This document shows positions 52,374 through 60,550 of a stretch of 64,000 nt of DNA, one piece after another (position 1 is the stretch's first letter; each line of letters starts with the position of its first letter). The translations under genes and the position numbers were made by a program. A model generated the notes under the pieces. That model was given only the letters and a program-made list of their open reading frames with translations. It was not told where the DNA came from and did no database searches. The DNA is from CALDTK01 sp965213735 (GTDB lineage Bacteria > Bacteroidota > Bacteroidia > Chitinophagales > Saprospiraceae), in assembly GCA_965213735.1 (NCBI GenBank), contig CBDCAB010000006.1, positions 744,001-808,000 of the forward strand. The letters are read 5' to 3'.

Positions 52374-55300
52374 ATGCCCCACAGGCTCTTCACCCGTTTA
52401 TCGCTTTGCTGCGACCTCACCAGTGCGTTGCGCAGCCTCCTGGCTAGTGTCTTTTTGCTGCTGTCAGTAGCTGCGTTGGCTCAATTCGAGGTGCAGAATG
52501 CAGAAAATCCTCCTTTCGACCCGCAGCGGCTCATCGAAGATGTATTTCTCGGGGAAGGAGTAGAGGTTGTAAGTATCCAATTTGACGGACCTACAGAGGC
52601 GCTCGGCTACTTTAAAGATGCAGCTGGTCCCATTGGCATTGAAGAAGGCATACTGCTTACCACAGGTCTCTCAAAAACCAATTCCAGCGGCAAGGGTGCT
52701 AACTCCTTCAGTGAAGAGCAGGCGCAATACAGCAACAACTCTACTGTCACCGATCCCAACCTGACGCAAATCGTTCCGAACAATGCGAACGGGACGAGCA
52801 ACCTCTTTGACGTCTCCCGTTACACCATCACCTTTATTCCTAAAGGCGATCATGTGCGGTTTCGATATGCCTTTGCATCGGAAGAGTATCCCGAGTTTGT
52901 TTGCTCAAATTACAATGATGTCTTTGGCTTCTTTCTCGATGGACCTGGCTTGTCGGGACCGTATCAGAATGGTGGAGTCAATTTGGCGAGGATTCCAGGT
53001 ACGAATTTGCCTGTTACCATCAACTCAATCAATCCAGGCGTACACGGTAGCCAAGGCTCACCGACTGGTTGCGACCCTCCCGCTGGAACTCTAGCATACT
53101 CTGTTTACTACCGGGACAACACGACGCCAGGTCAGTTTCCGATCTATGACGGTATGACGCAGGTGCTTACCGCTGAGGCGGATGTAGTGCCATGTCAGAC
53201 GTACACCATGCAGATCACGATTGGAGATGTAGGTGATGCTTCTTATGATTCGGGTGTATTCTTAGAAGCGAAATCCTTTTCAACTCCGACACTTTCTGTA
53301 GAAGTAGCCACACTGTCTTTAGCTGGCGAAGTGGCTGAAGGCTGTACACCCGGAGAGTTCATATTCCGTGTCAATGAAGCCTCGGGCGTTGATCGCGTAA
53401 TCCCCTACACGGTAGGTGGCACGGCAACTCCGGGTGTAGACTATGCTGCGCTCTCGGGTACAGTAGTATTGCCTGCGGGTGCCATGCAAGTGAGCGTACC
53501 GGTGCAAGCCTATGTGGATGGCATGACAGAAACGGCTGAGACAATAGACATTACCGTTGCAGTAGATGTATGCTCCACGCGTACAGTGACCCTACGCTTG
53601 GTAGATAGAGCTATCCCTCCGGCCACACTGGTTTTGGATACAATTGTTTGTCCCGGTGCAGCTGTGCCATTAGAAGGAACGCTGCCCACGGCGGTGGATA
53701 TGCCTATCACTTTCGAAAATCGCAATTCGGCCTTTATCTCTACTCCTAATGATCCGATTTTCCGGGACATCAACGTGTCGGGCATTACTCCCATCGTGCT
53801 GCAAGGGGGACTGGTGGTGAATGTTTGCGTGGATATTCAACACAATCGCACAGAAGATCTTGATCTTTATCTCTACAGTCCTGATGGCAAGTACATCGAG
53901 TTATCATCTGATAATGGAGGTCTTAGTCCAGGAGGATATGACAGAGCGTGCTTTAGGAGTGATGCTATCCAGCCAATTAATGATATTTCGCTGGTGCCGC
54001 CATTTACTGGAGATTTTCTACCTGAAGGCAGTTGGTCGGAGTTGTGGGATGGTGACGCCAATTCTGCAGATGGAATTTGGCGGCTGCAAATTGTGGATGA
54101 CGAAAACGGCGCGAGTGGCGTCTTCTTGGGCTGGGACATCACCTTTGCTCCAATTTATACGATCGACTATACGTGGACCCCGAGTGCAGGACTGAGCTGC
54201 GATGATTGTCCAAATCCGCTCGCCACACCAACAGGTACCACGACCTATACCCTCGACGCGACCGACTCTTACGGCTGCACCGAGACTTCGACAATACAAA
54301 TCGCTCACTTTGCGCCAGCACAAGCGCCGGTAATTAGTTGCTCACCAGGTTTCGATGAGATTACCTGGAACTGGAACACGGATTCAACTATCAATGGCTA
54401 CGAAGTGCGCGTGGATGGAGGAGCTTGGATAGATGTAGGAACAACGACAACTTATACAGAGACAGGACTTGGGTTCAACCAAACTGTTACGCTGGAGGTG
54501 CGGGCAAGTGGCGGTTGCGATACTGCTGTTGCTAGCTCTAGCTGTGCCACCCAAAACTGCAGCGCCTACAGCCTAACAGCCAGCTATGCAGATGCAAGTT
54601 GTGGAGGAGCTTCTGATGGTGAGGTAACGCTCACACCAGGCGGAGGAGTAGCTCCTTATACTTACATCAATGGCCTCGATACCAATACCACCGGCACCTT
54701 TACTGGTCTGAGTGCTGGCACCTACACGGCGAGTGTGGTCGACGCTAATGGTTGCACCGGATCGACCACTTATGTGGTAGGGGAGCCGACGCGCATCTTA
54801 ACTGCTATTGCTGTGGCGATACCCATTGGCTGTGGCGGTGCTTATCTAATAGATGCGAGCGGAAGTTCGGGCGCTGGCGGTCCGTATACCTATAGCTGGA
54901 GCGATGGCCAGACTGGATCGAGTGCCACGTTTGCTGATGGAGGAACTTACTATATCGATGTCACCGATGCGAATGGATGTATACTTCGCGACACGTTTAT
55001 GCTGCCCGTCATTGAGCCGCTTATAGCAAATTGGACGGCGCAGGACGTTTCTTGTTTTAGCGGAAGCGATGGAACACTATCAGCTACCGTAGCTGGTGGA
55101 GAGGGACCGTACTCGTACAGTATCGGGTCGGGTTTTGGCGCAAGCAACACCTTTACTAACCTCAGCGCTGGCAGCTATACCCTCACGGTTCAGGACAACA
55201 TGGGCTGTACGGCAGACACTAGCATCACGCTCGCAGAACCGACTGCTTTTACAGTAGCGCTTACCGCCTCCAGTACAAGTTGCAATAGCGATAGCGATGG

Positions 55301-57881
55301 AGCAATAATTTCCAGCACGAGCGGAGGGAGTGGGCCACTTAGCTACCTCTGGTCCAACGGCGAGACGCTGGCTGATCTCACTGGTTTGGCTGCTGGCATC
55401 TACACCCTGACCGTGACAGATAGTTTAGGCTGTAGCACCTCCAATACCGCTACTGTAGTCGAACCTGGCGTGCTCAGTATGTCGCTCGCAGTGACAGATG
55501 TAGCCTGTTTTGGCGAAAGCTCAGGAGAACTACAAATAAGTACACTTGGCGGAACAGCGCCTTTCACCTTCACTTGGAGCGATGGACTAGTGAGTATCGA
55601 CTCGCTGCGAACAGGACTTAGCGCAGGGACTTACAGCGTGTCGCTACAAGATGCGAATGGCTGTAGCTTGTCTAGTGCTAGTGCAACTGTGGCCCAACCT
55701 TCGCCGCTAACAGCCTTACATACGGCCCAACCCGTAACCTGTGCAGGCACTGCCACTGGTGCTATCGATCTGAGTGTGAGCGGTGGAGTAGGACCCTATA
55801 GCTTCTCGTGGAGCGACGGAGATACAAACGAAGATAGAAGTGGACTTGCGGCCGGACAGTACGCTGTAATTATTACGGATGCGCAGGGCTGCGAATACAC
55901 GTATAGCCTCAGCCTCGATGCACCTGCACCGCTAGTCGTAGCGGTATCGTCTGTTGATGTGACTTGCTTTGGCTATGCGAATGGCAGTATGGACATAACG
56001 GCGAGTGGTGGTGAACAACCATATACCTACCACGTGCTTGGGCCGAATGGATATGAATTTTTTGGCGCTAATCCGCAACAGCTCGATGCAGGTAGTTATA
56101 CTGCCGAACTCCGTGACGCCTACGGTTGCACATTCGATACAGTGATTGCGATTGTAGAGCCGGTAGCAATAACTCTCAGCACAACGCCGGGCGACACCAT
56201 CTGCTTTGGCGGCAGCAATGGCCGTGCTGCGGTACAGGTGACAGGAGGAACAGCTCCTTTTAATTATCAATGGGATAATGCGGAAGCTCGTGACTCAGCC
56301 TTCTCGCTTACGGCCGGCACGCATAGTGTCGAAGTGACCGATGCCAATGGCTGTGCCTTCACCCAAACAGTAGAAATAGCAAGCCTGCCTCAGCTGTCGC
56401 TGATCCTTGGCGAAAGCGGGGTGCTGTGCTATGGAGACAGCAATGGCGTAGCCTCGGTGGTAGAGGTCATGTACGGCAACGACAGTCGCGCTATCAGCGG
56501 CCTCATTTATACCTGGGATGGCCAGGCGGCTAATACCGGAACGAGCTATGACAGCCTAGGCGGAACGCAAAATGTGCAGGTGTTTGCTGTAGATGATCGA
56601 GGATGTACGGCAAGCAACGACATCACGATATCGAGCCCGGCTGAGTTGCGAGCTGAAACAAATAAACTCAATGACCTGAGTTGTAAGAGTATACCTGATG
56701 GTGCTGCGCGTGTAGAAGTAATGGGTGGAACGGCCGCTTATAATTACCAGTGGCTGGTGGCGACGACTACTCCAACGGCGCAAAGTGCGCTGGATTTGCC
56801 GGAGGGAACCCATCGGGTAGCTGTGACGGATGCCAACGGTTGTGTCGACACCACGGAGGTGACCTTGCTGGCGCCTGATTCGCTGTTGACTAGCATTGAT
56901 ACCAAACTCGTCAATTGTGAAGACGTACGCTCTGGTGCTGCAACAGTAAGCCCCCGTGGAGGCACTAGTCCGTATAGTTATCAGTGGTCGACTGGATCGA
57001 CTGACGATAACATTTTCCGCCAGCCTGAAGGTGATTATACAGTTGTTGTAACTGATGCGAATGGCTGCACTCGCCTCGACACCGCTATGATTGCTACCGC
57101 GAGTGAGGTGAGCCTCAATGCTGCAGCAACAGATGTGACCTGCCATGGAGATCGCGATGGTGCTATTGCGCTGGAGGCAGCTGGTGGCAACGGACCGTAT
57201 CAGTATAGTATATCCGGTGTATCATACAGCAACCAATCCCAGTATCGCTACCTCACACCAGGGGAATATTATGCTATCGCTGAAGATCGAGATGGCTGTC
57301 CTTCCGACACGATGTATTTGAGGATAGGTGAGCCGCAGCCGCTCATCGTCGAAGCGGGTGAAGAGGTGGAAGTAGAGCTCGGCTCGAGTACGCAGCTAAG
57401 GGCACAGACCTTCAACGAAGTAGGAGATGTCGACTACCTGTGGATGCCAGCAGACACATCGCTGTTTGACTGCGCTACCTGCCCGTCAGTTAGGTTGACG
57501 CCAACTTTCCAGGGCATGATTTCGGTGCAAATTATCGATTCGCGCGGCTGTGAAGCAGAAGACTTCGTGCGGGTGCGAATCACTAAATCACTACAAGTAG
57601 CCGTGCCGACTGGCTTTACCCCAAATGGTGACGGCAAGGATGATCTTTTGGTGGTCCACGGCAAATCTGGCACTGAAGTGGCGACTTTCACAGTCTTTGA
57701 CCGGTGGGGCGATGTAGTGTATTCTGATGGAGGTTTTCAGGTCAATAACCTCAACCGCGGCTGGGATGGTCGCGTTGGTGGTCAGTATGCCGCGGGTGGT
57801 GTTTACGTTTGGCAGCTTACGGTGCAGTACTTGGATGGCATCAGCGAGACGTTTAGCGGGCAGACGACGCTGGTGCGGTAG
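52374..57881 (+). CDS. Giant T9SS adhesin: choice-of-anchor L, Calx-beta, P domain, 12 SprB-like repeats, CHU_C
   Basis: 1835 residues. Signal peptide (ASVFLLLSVAALAQ), choice-of-anchor L domain about 45-300 (FRYAFASEEYPEFVCSNYND, VFGFFLDGPG), Calx-beta-like domain about 305-405 (TATPGVDYAALSGTVVLPAG), P domain about 430-590 (NVCVDIQHNRTEDLDLYLYS, GIWRLQIVDDENG), a fibronectin-like segment about 645-710, then 12 SprB-like repeats of about 75 residues (about 725-1665; pattern C-x-G-x2-DG ... GG-x-PY-x-Y-W-S-G ... L-x-A-G-x-Y-x-V-x-D-x2-GC), and CHU_C (VPTGFTPNGDGKDDLLVVHG, FTVFDRWGDVVYSDG, ending SGQTTLVR). It resembles SprB-class adhesins that move on the surface in gliding. Divergent from sppA. 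Confidence 0.92.
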   Translation: MPHRLFTRLSLCCDLTSALRSLLASVFLLLSVAALAQFEVQNAENPPFDPQRLIEDVFLGEGVEVVSIQFDGPTEALGYFKDAAGPIGIEEGILLTTGLSKTNSSGKGANSFSEEQAQYSNNSTVTDPNLTQIVPNNANGTSNLFDVSRYTITFIPKGDHVRFRYAFASEEYPEFVCSNYNDVFGFFLDGPGLSGPYQNGGVNLARIPGTNLPVTINSINPGVHGSQGSPTGCDPPAGTLAYSVYYRDNTTPGQFPIYDGMTQVLTAEADVVPCQTYTMQITIGDVGDASYDSGVFLEAKSFSTPTLSVEVATLSLAGEVAEGCTPGEFIFRVNEASGVDRVIPYTVGGTATPGVDYAALSGTVVLPAGAMQVSVPVQAYVDGMTETAETIDITVAVDVCSTRTVTLRLVDRAIPPATLVLDTIVCPGAAVPLEGTLPTAVDMPITFENRNSAFISTPNDPIFRDINVSGITPIVLQGGLVVNVCVDIQHNRTEDLDLYLYSPDGKYIELSSDNGGLSPGGYDRACFRSDAIQPINDISLVPPFTGDFLPEGSWSELWDGDANSADGIWRLQIVDDENGASGVFLGWDITFAPIYTIDYTWTPSAGLSCDDCPNPLATPTGTTTYTLDATDSYGCTETSTIQIAHFAPAQAPVISCSPGFDEITWNWNTDSTINGYEVRVDGGAWIDVGTTTTYTETGLGFNQTVTLEVRASGGCDTAVASSSCATQNCSAYSLTASYADASCGGASDGEVTLTPGGGVAPYTYINGLDTNTTGTFTGLSAGTYTASVVDANGCTGSTTYVVGEPTRILTAIAVAIPIGCGGAYLIDASGSSGAGGPYTYSWSDGQTGSSATFADGGTYYIDVTDANGCILRDTFMLPVIEPLIANWTAQDVSCFSGSDGTLSATVAGGEGPYSYSIGSGFGASNTFTNLSAGSYTLTVQDNMGCTADTSITLAEPTAFTVALTASSTSCNSDSDGAIISSTSGGSGPLSYLWSNGETLADLTGLAAGIYTLTVTDSLGCSTSNTATVVEPGVLSMSLAVTDVACFGESSGELQISTLGGTAPFTFTWSDGLVSIDSLRTGLSAGTYSVSLQDANGCSLSSASATVAQPSPLTALHTAQPVTCAGTATGAIDLSVSGGVGPYSFSWSDGDTNEDRSGLAAGQYAVIITDAQGCEYTYSLSLDAPAPLVVAVSSVDVTCFGYANGSMDITASGGEQPYTYHVLGPNGYEFFGANPQQLDAGSYTAELRDAYGCTFDTVIAIVEPVAITLSTTPGDTICFGGSNGRAAVQVTGGTAPFNYQWDNAEARDSAFSLTAGTHSVEVTDANGCAFTQTVEIASLPQLSLILGESGVLCYGDSNGVASVVEVMYGNDSRAISGLIYTWDGQAANTGTSYDSLGGTQNVQVFAVDDRGCTASNDITISSPAELRAETNKLNDLSCKSIPDGAARVEVMGGTAAYNYQWLVATTTPTAQSALDLPEGTHRVAVTDANGCVDTTEVTLLAPDSLLTSIDTKLVNCEDVRSGAATVSPRGGTSPYSYQWSTGSTDDNIFRQPEGDYTVVVTDANGCTRLDTAMIATASEVSLNAAATDVTCHGDRDGAIALEAAGGNGPYQYSISGVSYSNQSQYRYLTPGEYYAIAEDRDGCPSDTMYLRIGEPQPLIVEAGEEVEVELGSSTQLRAQTFNEVGDVDYLWMPADTSLFDCATCPSVRLTPTFQGMISVQIIDSRGCEAEDFVRVRITKSLQVAVPTGFTPNGDGKDDLLVVHGKSGTEVATFTVFDRWGDVVYSDGGFQVNNLNRGWDGRVGGQYAAGGVYVWQLTVQYLDGISETFSGQTTLVR

Positions 57882-57914
57882 GTTTGTCATAATAGCCATA
57901 TCTGGAAAATGTAT

Positions 57915-57937
57915 GTACCTACAATTAGTGTAGCTAC
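57915..57937. promoter_or_regulatory. Probable MarR operator (9-bp inverted repeat)
   Basis: GTACCTACA-ATTAG-TGTAGCTAC: arms match at 8 of 9 positions around a 5-bp centre. It lies 14 bp upstream of the marR ATG and directly abuts the -7 box (57939-57946), so repressor binding would block RNA polymerase. Such spacing is typical of autoregulated MarR operons. Confidence 0.6.
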
Positions 57938-57938
57938 A

Positions 57939-57946
57939 TATATTTG
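57939..57946 (+). promoter_or_regulatory. -7 promoter box TATATTTG upstream of marR-yceI
   Basis: Exact TAnnTTTG, 5 nt (CCGCC) before the ATG at 57952. The predicted transcription start coincides with the start codon. Confidence 0.55.
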
Positions 57947-57951
57947 CCGCC

Positions 57952-58431
57952 ATGCCATCCATTGCTGAAGTCATCCAGCAACGCTCTTTTGAAGATCCAC
58001 GCCAGCAAGTGCTCATCAACCTGCTGTACAGCGCTGCGTTTGCTCGCACGGGCAGCACGAGTGCACTCAAGCCCTTTTCGCTGACGTGGCAGCAGTTCAA
58101 CCTGCTGAGAATTTTGCGCGGTCAACGGGGCAAGCCAGCTTCTATGCGTACGCTTTCGGAGCGCATGCTCGACCCGCAGAGTAATGCGAGTCGCTTAGTC
58201 GATAAGCTCGAGGAGAAGCAGTATGTGAGTCGCGTAACCTGCCCCAACGATAGGCGTCAGGTGCGTGTGAGCCTGACGGCGCTTGGCGATGGGGTTTTGG
58301 CGCAAGCCTCTACTGCCATCACGGCATTTTACAGCGACATTGGTGGCGATTTGTCTGAGCAAGAGCTACTCCTGCTCAGCGACCTGCTCGATCGTTTCCG
58401 CAATTCAAAATCATCCAAAACCTGCTCATGA
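57952..58431 (+). CDS. MarR family transcriptional regulator
   Basis: 159 residues. Winged helix: FSLTWQQFNLLRILRG, recognition region MRTLSERMLDPQSNASRLVD, KLEEKQYVSR and the wing CPNDRRQVRVSLTALGD. Dimerisation helices lie at both ends. It probably represses its own operon through the inverted repeat just upstream. The following gene, a YceI protein, begins within its stop codon (ATGA), and the MarR-YceI pairing recurs in Bacteroidota. The ligand is unknown. Confidence 0.92.
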   Translation: MPSIAEVIQQRSFEDPRQQVLINLLYSAAFARTGSTSALKPFSLTWQQFNLLRILRGQRGKPASMRTLSERMLDPQSNASRLVDKLEEKQYVSRVTCPNDRRQVRVSLTALGDGVLAQASTAITAFYSDIGGDLSEQELLLLSDLLDRFRNSKSSKTCS

Positions 58432-59012
58432 AGACCCTACTTACGTTCCCTACCTTGATGCTCATGCTCCTGGCGAGCAGCCTCGTCAGCGCTCAAACCT
58501 TAGTTGTCGATCCCGAAGCGAGTACGGTCGTTTGGCGGGGAGAAAAAGTAATTGGTGGTGGCCACCACGGCGAGGTGCAGCTAAGCAGTGGCAAATTGGT
58601 GCTCACTGATGGTCAGCTCAGCGGCGGCTCATTCACGGCAGACATGCGGACGGTGGAGGTGCTCGACCTGACGGGTGGAGCCGCTGACAAACTGAGCGGT
58701 CACTTGTTTAGCGATGATTTCTTTGTCGTAGAGGCTTTTCCTGCGGCGACATTCGAGATCACTGAGGTTGCTCCCCGAGCGGATGGTGAGGTTCTCGTTT
58801 CGGGTGATTTGACCATCAAAGGCGAGCGGCATCCAGTGAGTTTTCCGGCAACGGTAGAGCATGCTGACGATACCTACACCGCGCGGGGCCAGCTTACCAT
58901 CGACCGCACCAAGTATGGCATCCGCTACGGGTCGGATAGCTTTTTCGACAACCTGGGCGACAAGGCAATTGCTGATGATTTTACGCTCGAGGTGGTCTTG
59001 GTGGCCAAATAG
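58428..59012 (+). CDS. YceI family periplasmic lipid-binding protein
   Basis: 194 residues. Signal peptide (LLTFPTLMLMLLASSLVSAQ) then the lipocalin-like YceI barrel: VVDPEASTVVWRGEKVIGG, HHGEVQLSSGKL, GGSFTADMRTVEV, LSGHLFSDDFFVVEAFPAAT, VSGDLTIKGERHPVSFPA and LTIDRTKYGIRYGSDSFFDN. YceI proteins bind isoprenoid-type lipids in the periplasm and are often induced by stress. It is coupled to marR by a 4-bp overlap and so probably controlled by it. Confidence 0.95.
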   Translation: MKTLLTFPTLMLMLLASSLVSAQTLVVDPEASTVVWRGEKVIGGGHHGEVQLSSGKLVLTDGQLSGGSFTADMRTVEVLDLTGGAADKLSGHLFSDDFFVVEAFPAATFEITEVAPRADGEVLVSGDLTIKGERHPVSFPATVEHADDTYTARGQLTIDRTKYGIRYGSDSFFDNLGDKAIADDFTLEVVLVAK

Positions 59013-59018
59013 CGGCAA

Positions 59019-60131
59019 CTAGCGAATCACGGTCAGGTCGCCGGTCAGGACGCGTTGCTCGCCATTGAGCAGTTCGTACACCACGAGGTAGACGTAGACG
59101 TCGGGATTGACCAGTTTGCCGTTGAAATAGCCGTTCCAGCCGAGGGTGGGGTCGTCAAAGTCGAGCAAGCCTTGCTGAAAGACGAGGTTGCCCCATCGAT
59201 TAAAGATTTTGAGGTCTAGAATTTGCGCCGCATTCCCTGGATTGTAGGGCACCCAGCGGTCGTTATTGCCGTCGCCATTCGGGCTAAACGCGCTTGGTGT
59301 GCCGAGTGAAGGTCCTTCTTCGACGAGTAGCAAGAGCGAGGCGGTGCTATCGCAGCCGAGGGCATCGGTGACGGTAAAGTTGACTCGGGTGGAGTCTATC
59401 GGTCGCGCATAGGGATGAGGGCAAGTAGAGCAGGAGAGCATGCTGATATCGGCGCTGCTCCAGTAGATATCGTGGCTGGGGTCGTACAGTGGGTTGAGGC
59501 GTACGTCATCCCCGAGTTGCACGCGAATGGGGCTTTCGTGCCACGCCACGGGCATGGGGTGGCCGTTATCGAGTTGCACAATGGTATCGAGGGCACAGCC
59601 GTGAATATCGATGAGGCTGATCGAGTAGCTGCCAGCAGCGAGTTCGCCGTAAGTATGTGTGGAGTTAGTGCTGCTATCCATGGTTGATGTGCTGATGCTA
59701 TCTGCGGGTAGGAGTTGTATGCTGCCACTGCTTTCGCCAAAACAGATCGGCACTTGCATCAGGAGGCTTATTTCAGCAGGCGGATTGGGCTCTATAGAAA
59801 AGGTATCGCGGGTGCTACAGCCAAACGCATCGCTCGCCTCGACGCTGTAGGTACCAACTGCTAGCGAATCGAGGGTGGGTCCGACCTCACCATGCGTCCA
59901 ATTAAACTGCACGTTGGCGCTGCTTGTGGCAGTGAGTGCAAGGCTGCCAGTGGGGGCACCTTCACAGCTGCCGACGAGGTTGAGCAGTTGTATGTCGGGA
60001 TTGGCTTGGGTTGTGACGCTGGTGATGTGCATGCTGTCACAGCCGTACACTGAGCTATAAAGGGTGGTGAAGGTGGTGTCACCTGTTATTTCTAAGCTGT
60101 CGATGATGATGCTTGTCCCTGCACAAAGCAT
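59019..60131 (-). CDS. CHU_C domain surface protein, N-terminus missing
   Basis: 370 codons. Two partial CDS/SprB-type modules (LYSSVYGCDSMHITSVTTQA, SVEASDAFGCSTRDTFSI, SISLIDIHGCALDTIVQLDN), an Ig-like segment (SMLSCSTCPHPYARPI) and a full CHU_C/type B sorting domain (TPSAFSPNGDGNNDRWVPYN, KIFNRWGNLVFQQG, ending TGDLTVIR). There is no signal peptide. The same frame runs protein-like upstream of the ATG (LELLDSHLSAEQH) to a TGA at 60173-60171, so the repeat module is cut in the middle. It is most likely the 3' part of a disrupted adhesin gene, either a frameshifted pseudogene or a rearrangement product. Confidence 0.7.
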   Translation of the reverse strand: MLCAGTSIIIDSLEITGDTTFTTLYSSVYGCDSMHITSVTTQANPDIQLLNLVGSCEGAPTGSLALTATSSANVQFNWTHGEVGPTLDSLAVGTYSVEASDAFGCSTRDTFSIEPNPPAEISLLMQVPICFGESSGSIQLLPADSISTSTMDSSTNSTHTYGELAAGSYSISLIDIHGCALDTIVQLDNGHPMPVAWHESPIRVQLGDDVRLNPLYDPSHDIYWSSADISMLSCSTCPHPYARPIDSTRVNFTVTDALGCDSTASLLLLVEEGPSLGTPSAFSPNGDGNNDRWVPYNPGNAAQILDLKIFNRWGNLVFQQGLLDFDDPTLGWNGYFNGKLVNPDVYVYLVVYELLNGEQRVLTGDLTVIR

Positions 60132-60321
60132 ATGCTGCTCGGCACTTAGGTGAGAGTCTAGTAATTCGAGTCAGCGTCGGAGCGGGCGCGGCGCTACATC
60201 GAGACGGTGTTTTGCAGGAGAGTGATAAGGTGCCCATGAAGCTCAATCGCGCAAAGCCATATATAGGGCTGCGGGCAAGGGTGGTGATACAGCTGCTGAC
60301 TACCACGATTAAGTAGTGCAT
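60079..60321 (-). pseudogene. Possible 5' remnant of the disrupted adhesin
   Basis: An 80-codon frame, in a different frame from the downstream fragment, starting MHYLIVVVSSCITTLARSPI, which resembles a signal peptide, then losing protein-like character. It could be the displaced 5' end of the adhesin truncated at 60131, or chance. The remaining bases 60322-60550 show no gene and no clear repeat. Confidence 0.25.
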
Positions 60322-60550
60322 TAACTACCACCGCGGAGATCCGCTGAACCAAACAAAGCATTGTTTGGGCTAAACGCTAAGCGTGCAACCGGTTAATTAC
60401 GTAAGCGCGTGTATAAGCGCCTATAAATCCTGTTGCTAACTACCATACATAAAGAATCTTCACGGGCGAATACCAAATTTGTACCAGTCTTTATTGATAA
60501 AATTACAGTCTGCGAGGAAGAGCTGACGGTTAGAGAAAAGAGTGCTTAGA

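Noticed and set aside
56556..57146. 196-codon minus-strand frame
   Set aside because: Antisense to the SprB-like repeats of the giant adhesin; no recognisable protein features.
46618..57881. Proprotein-convertase (subtilisin) proteases, because of P domains
   Set aside because: No Asp/His/Ser subtilase motifs are present; the P domains stand alone within adhesin architectures.
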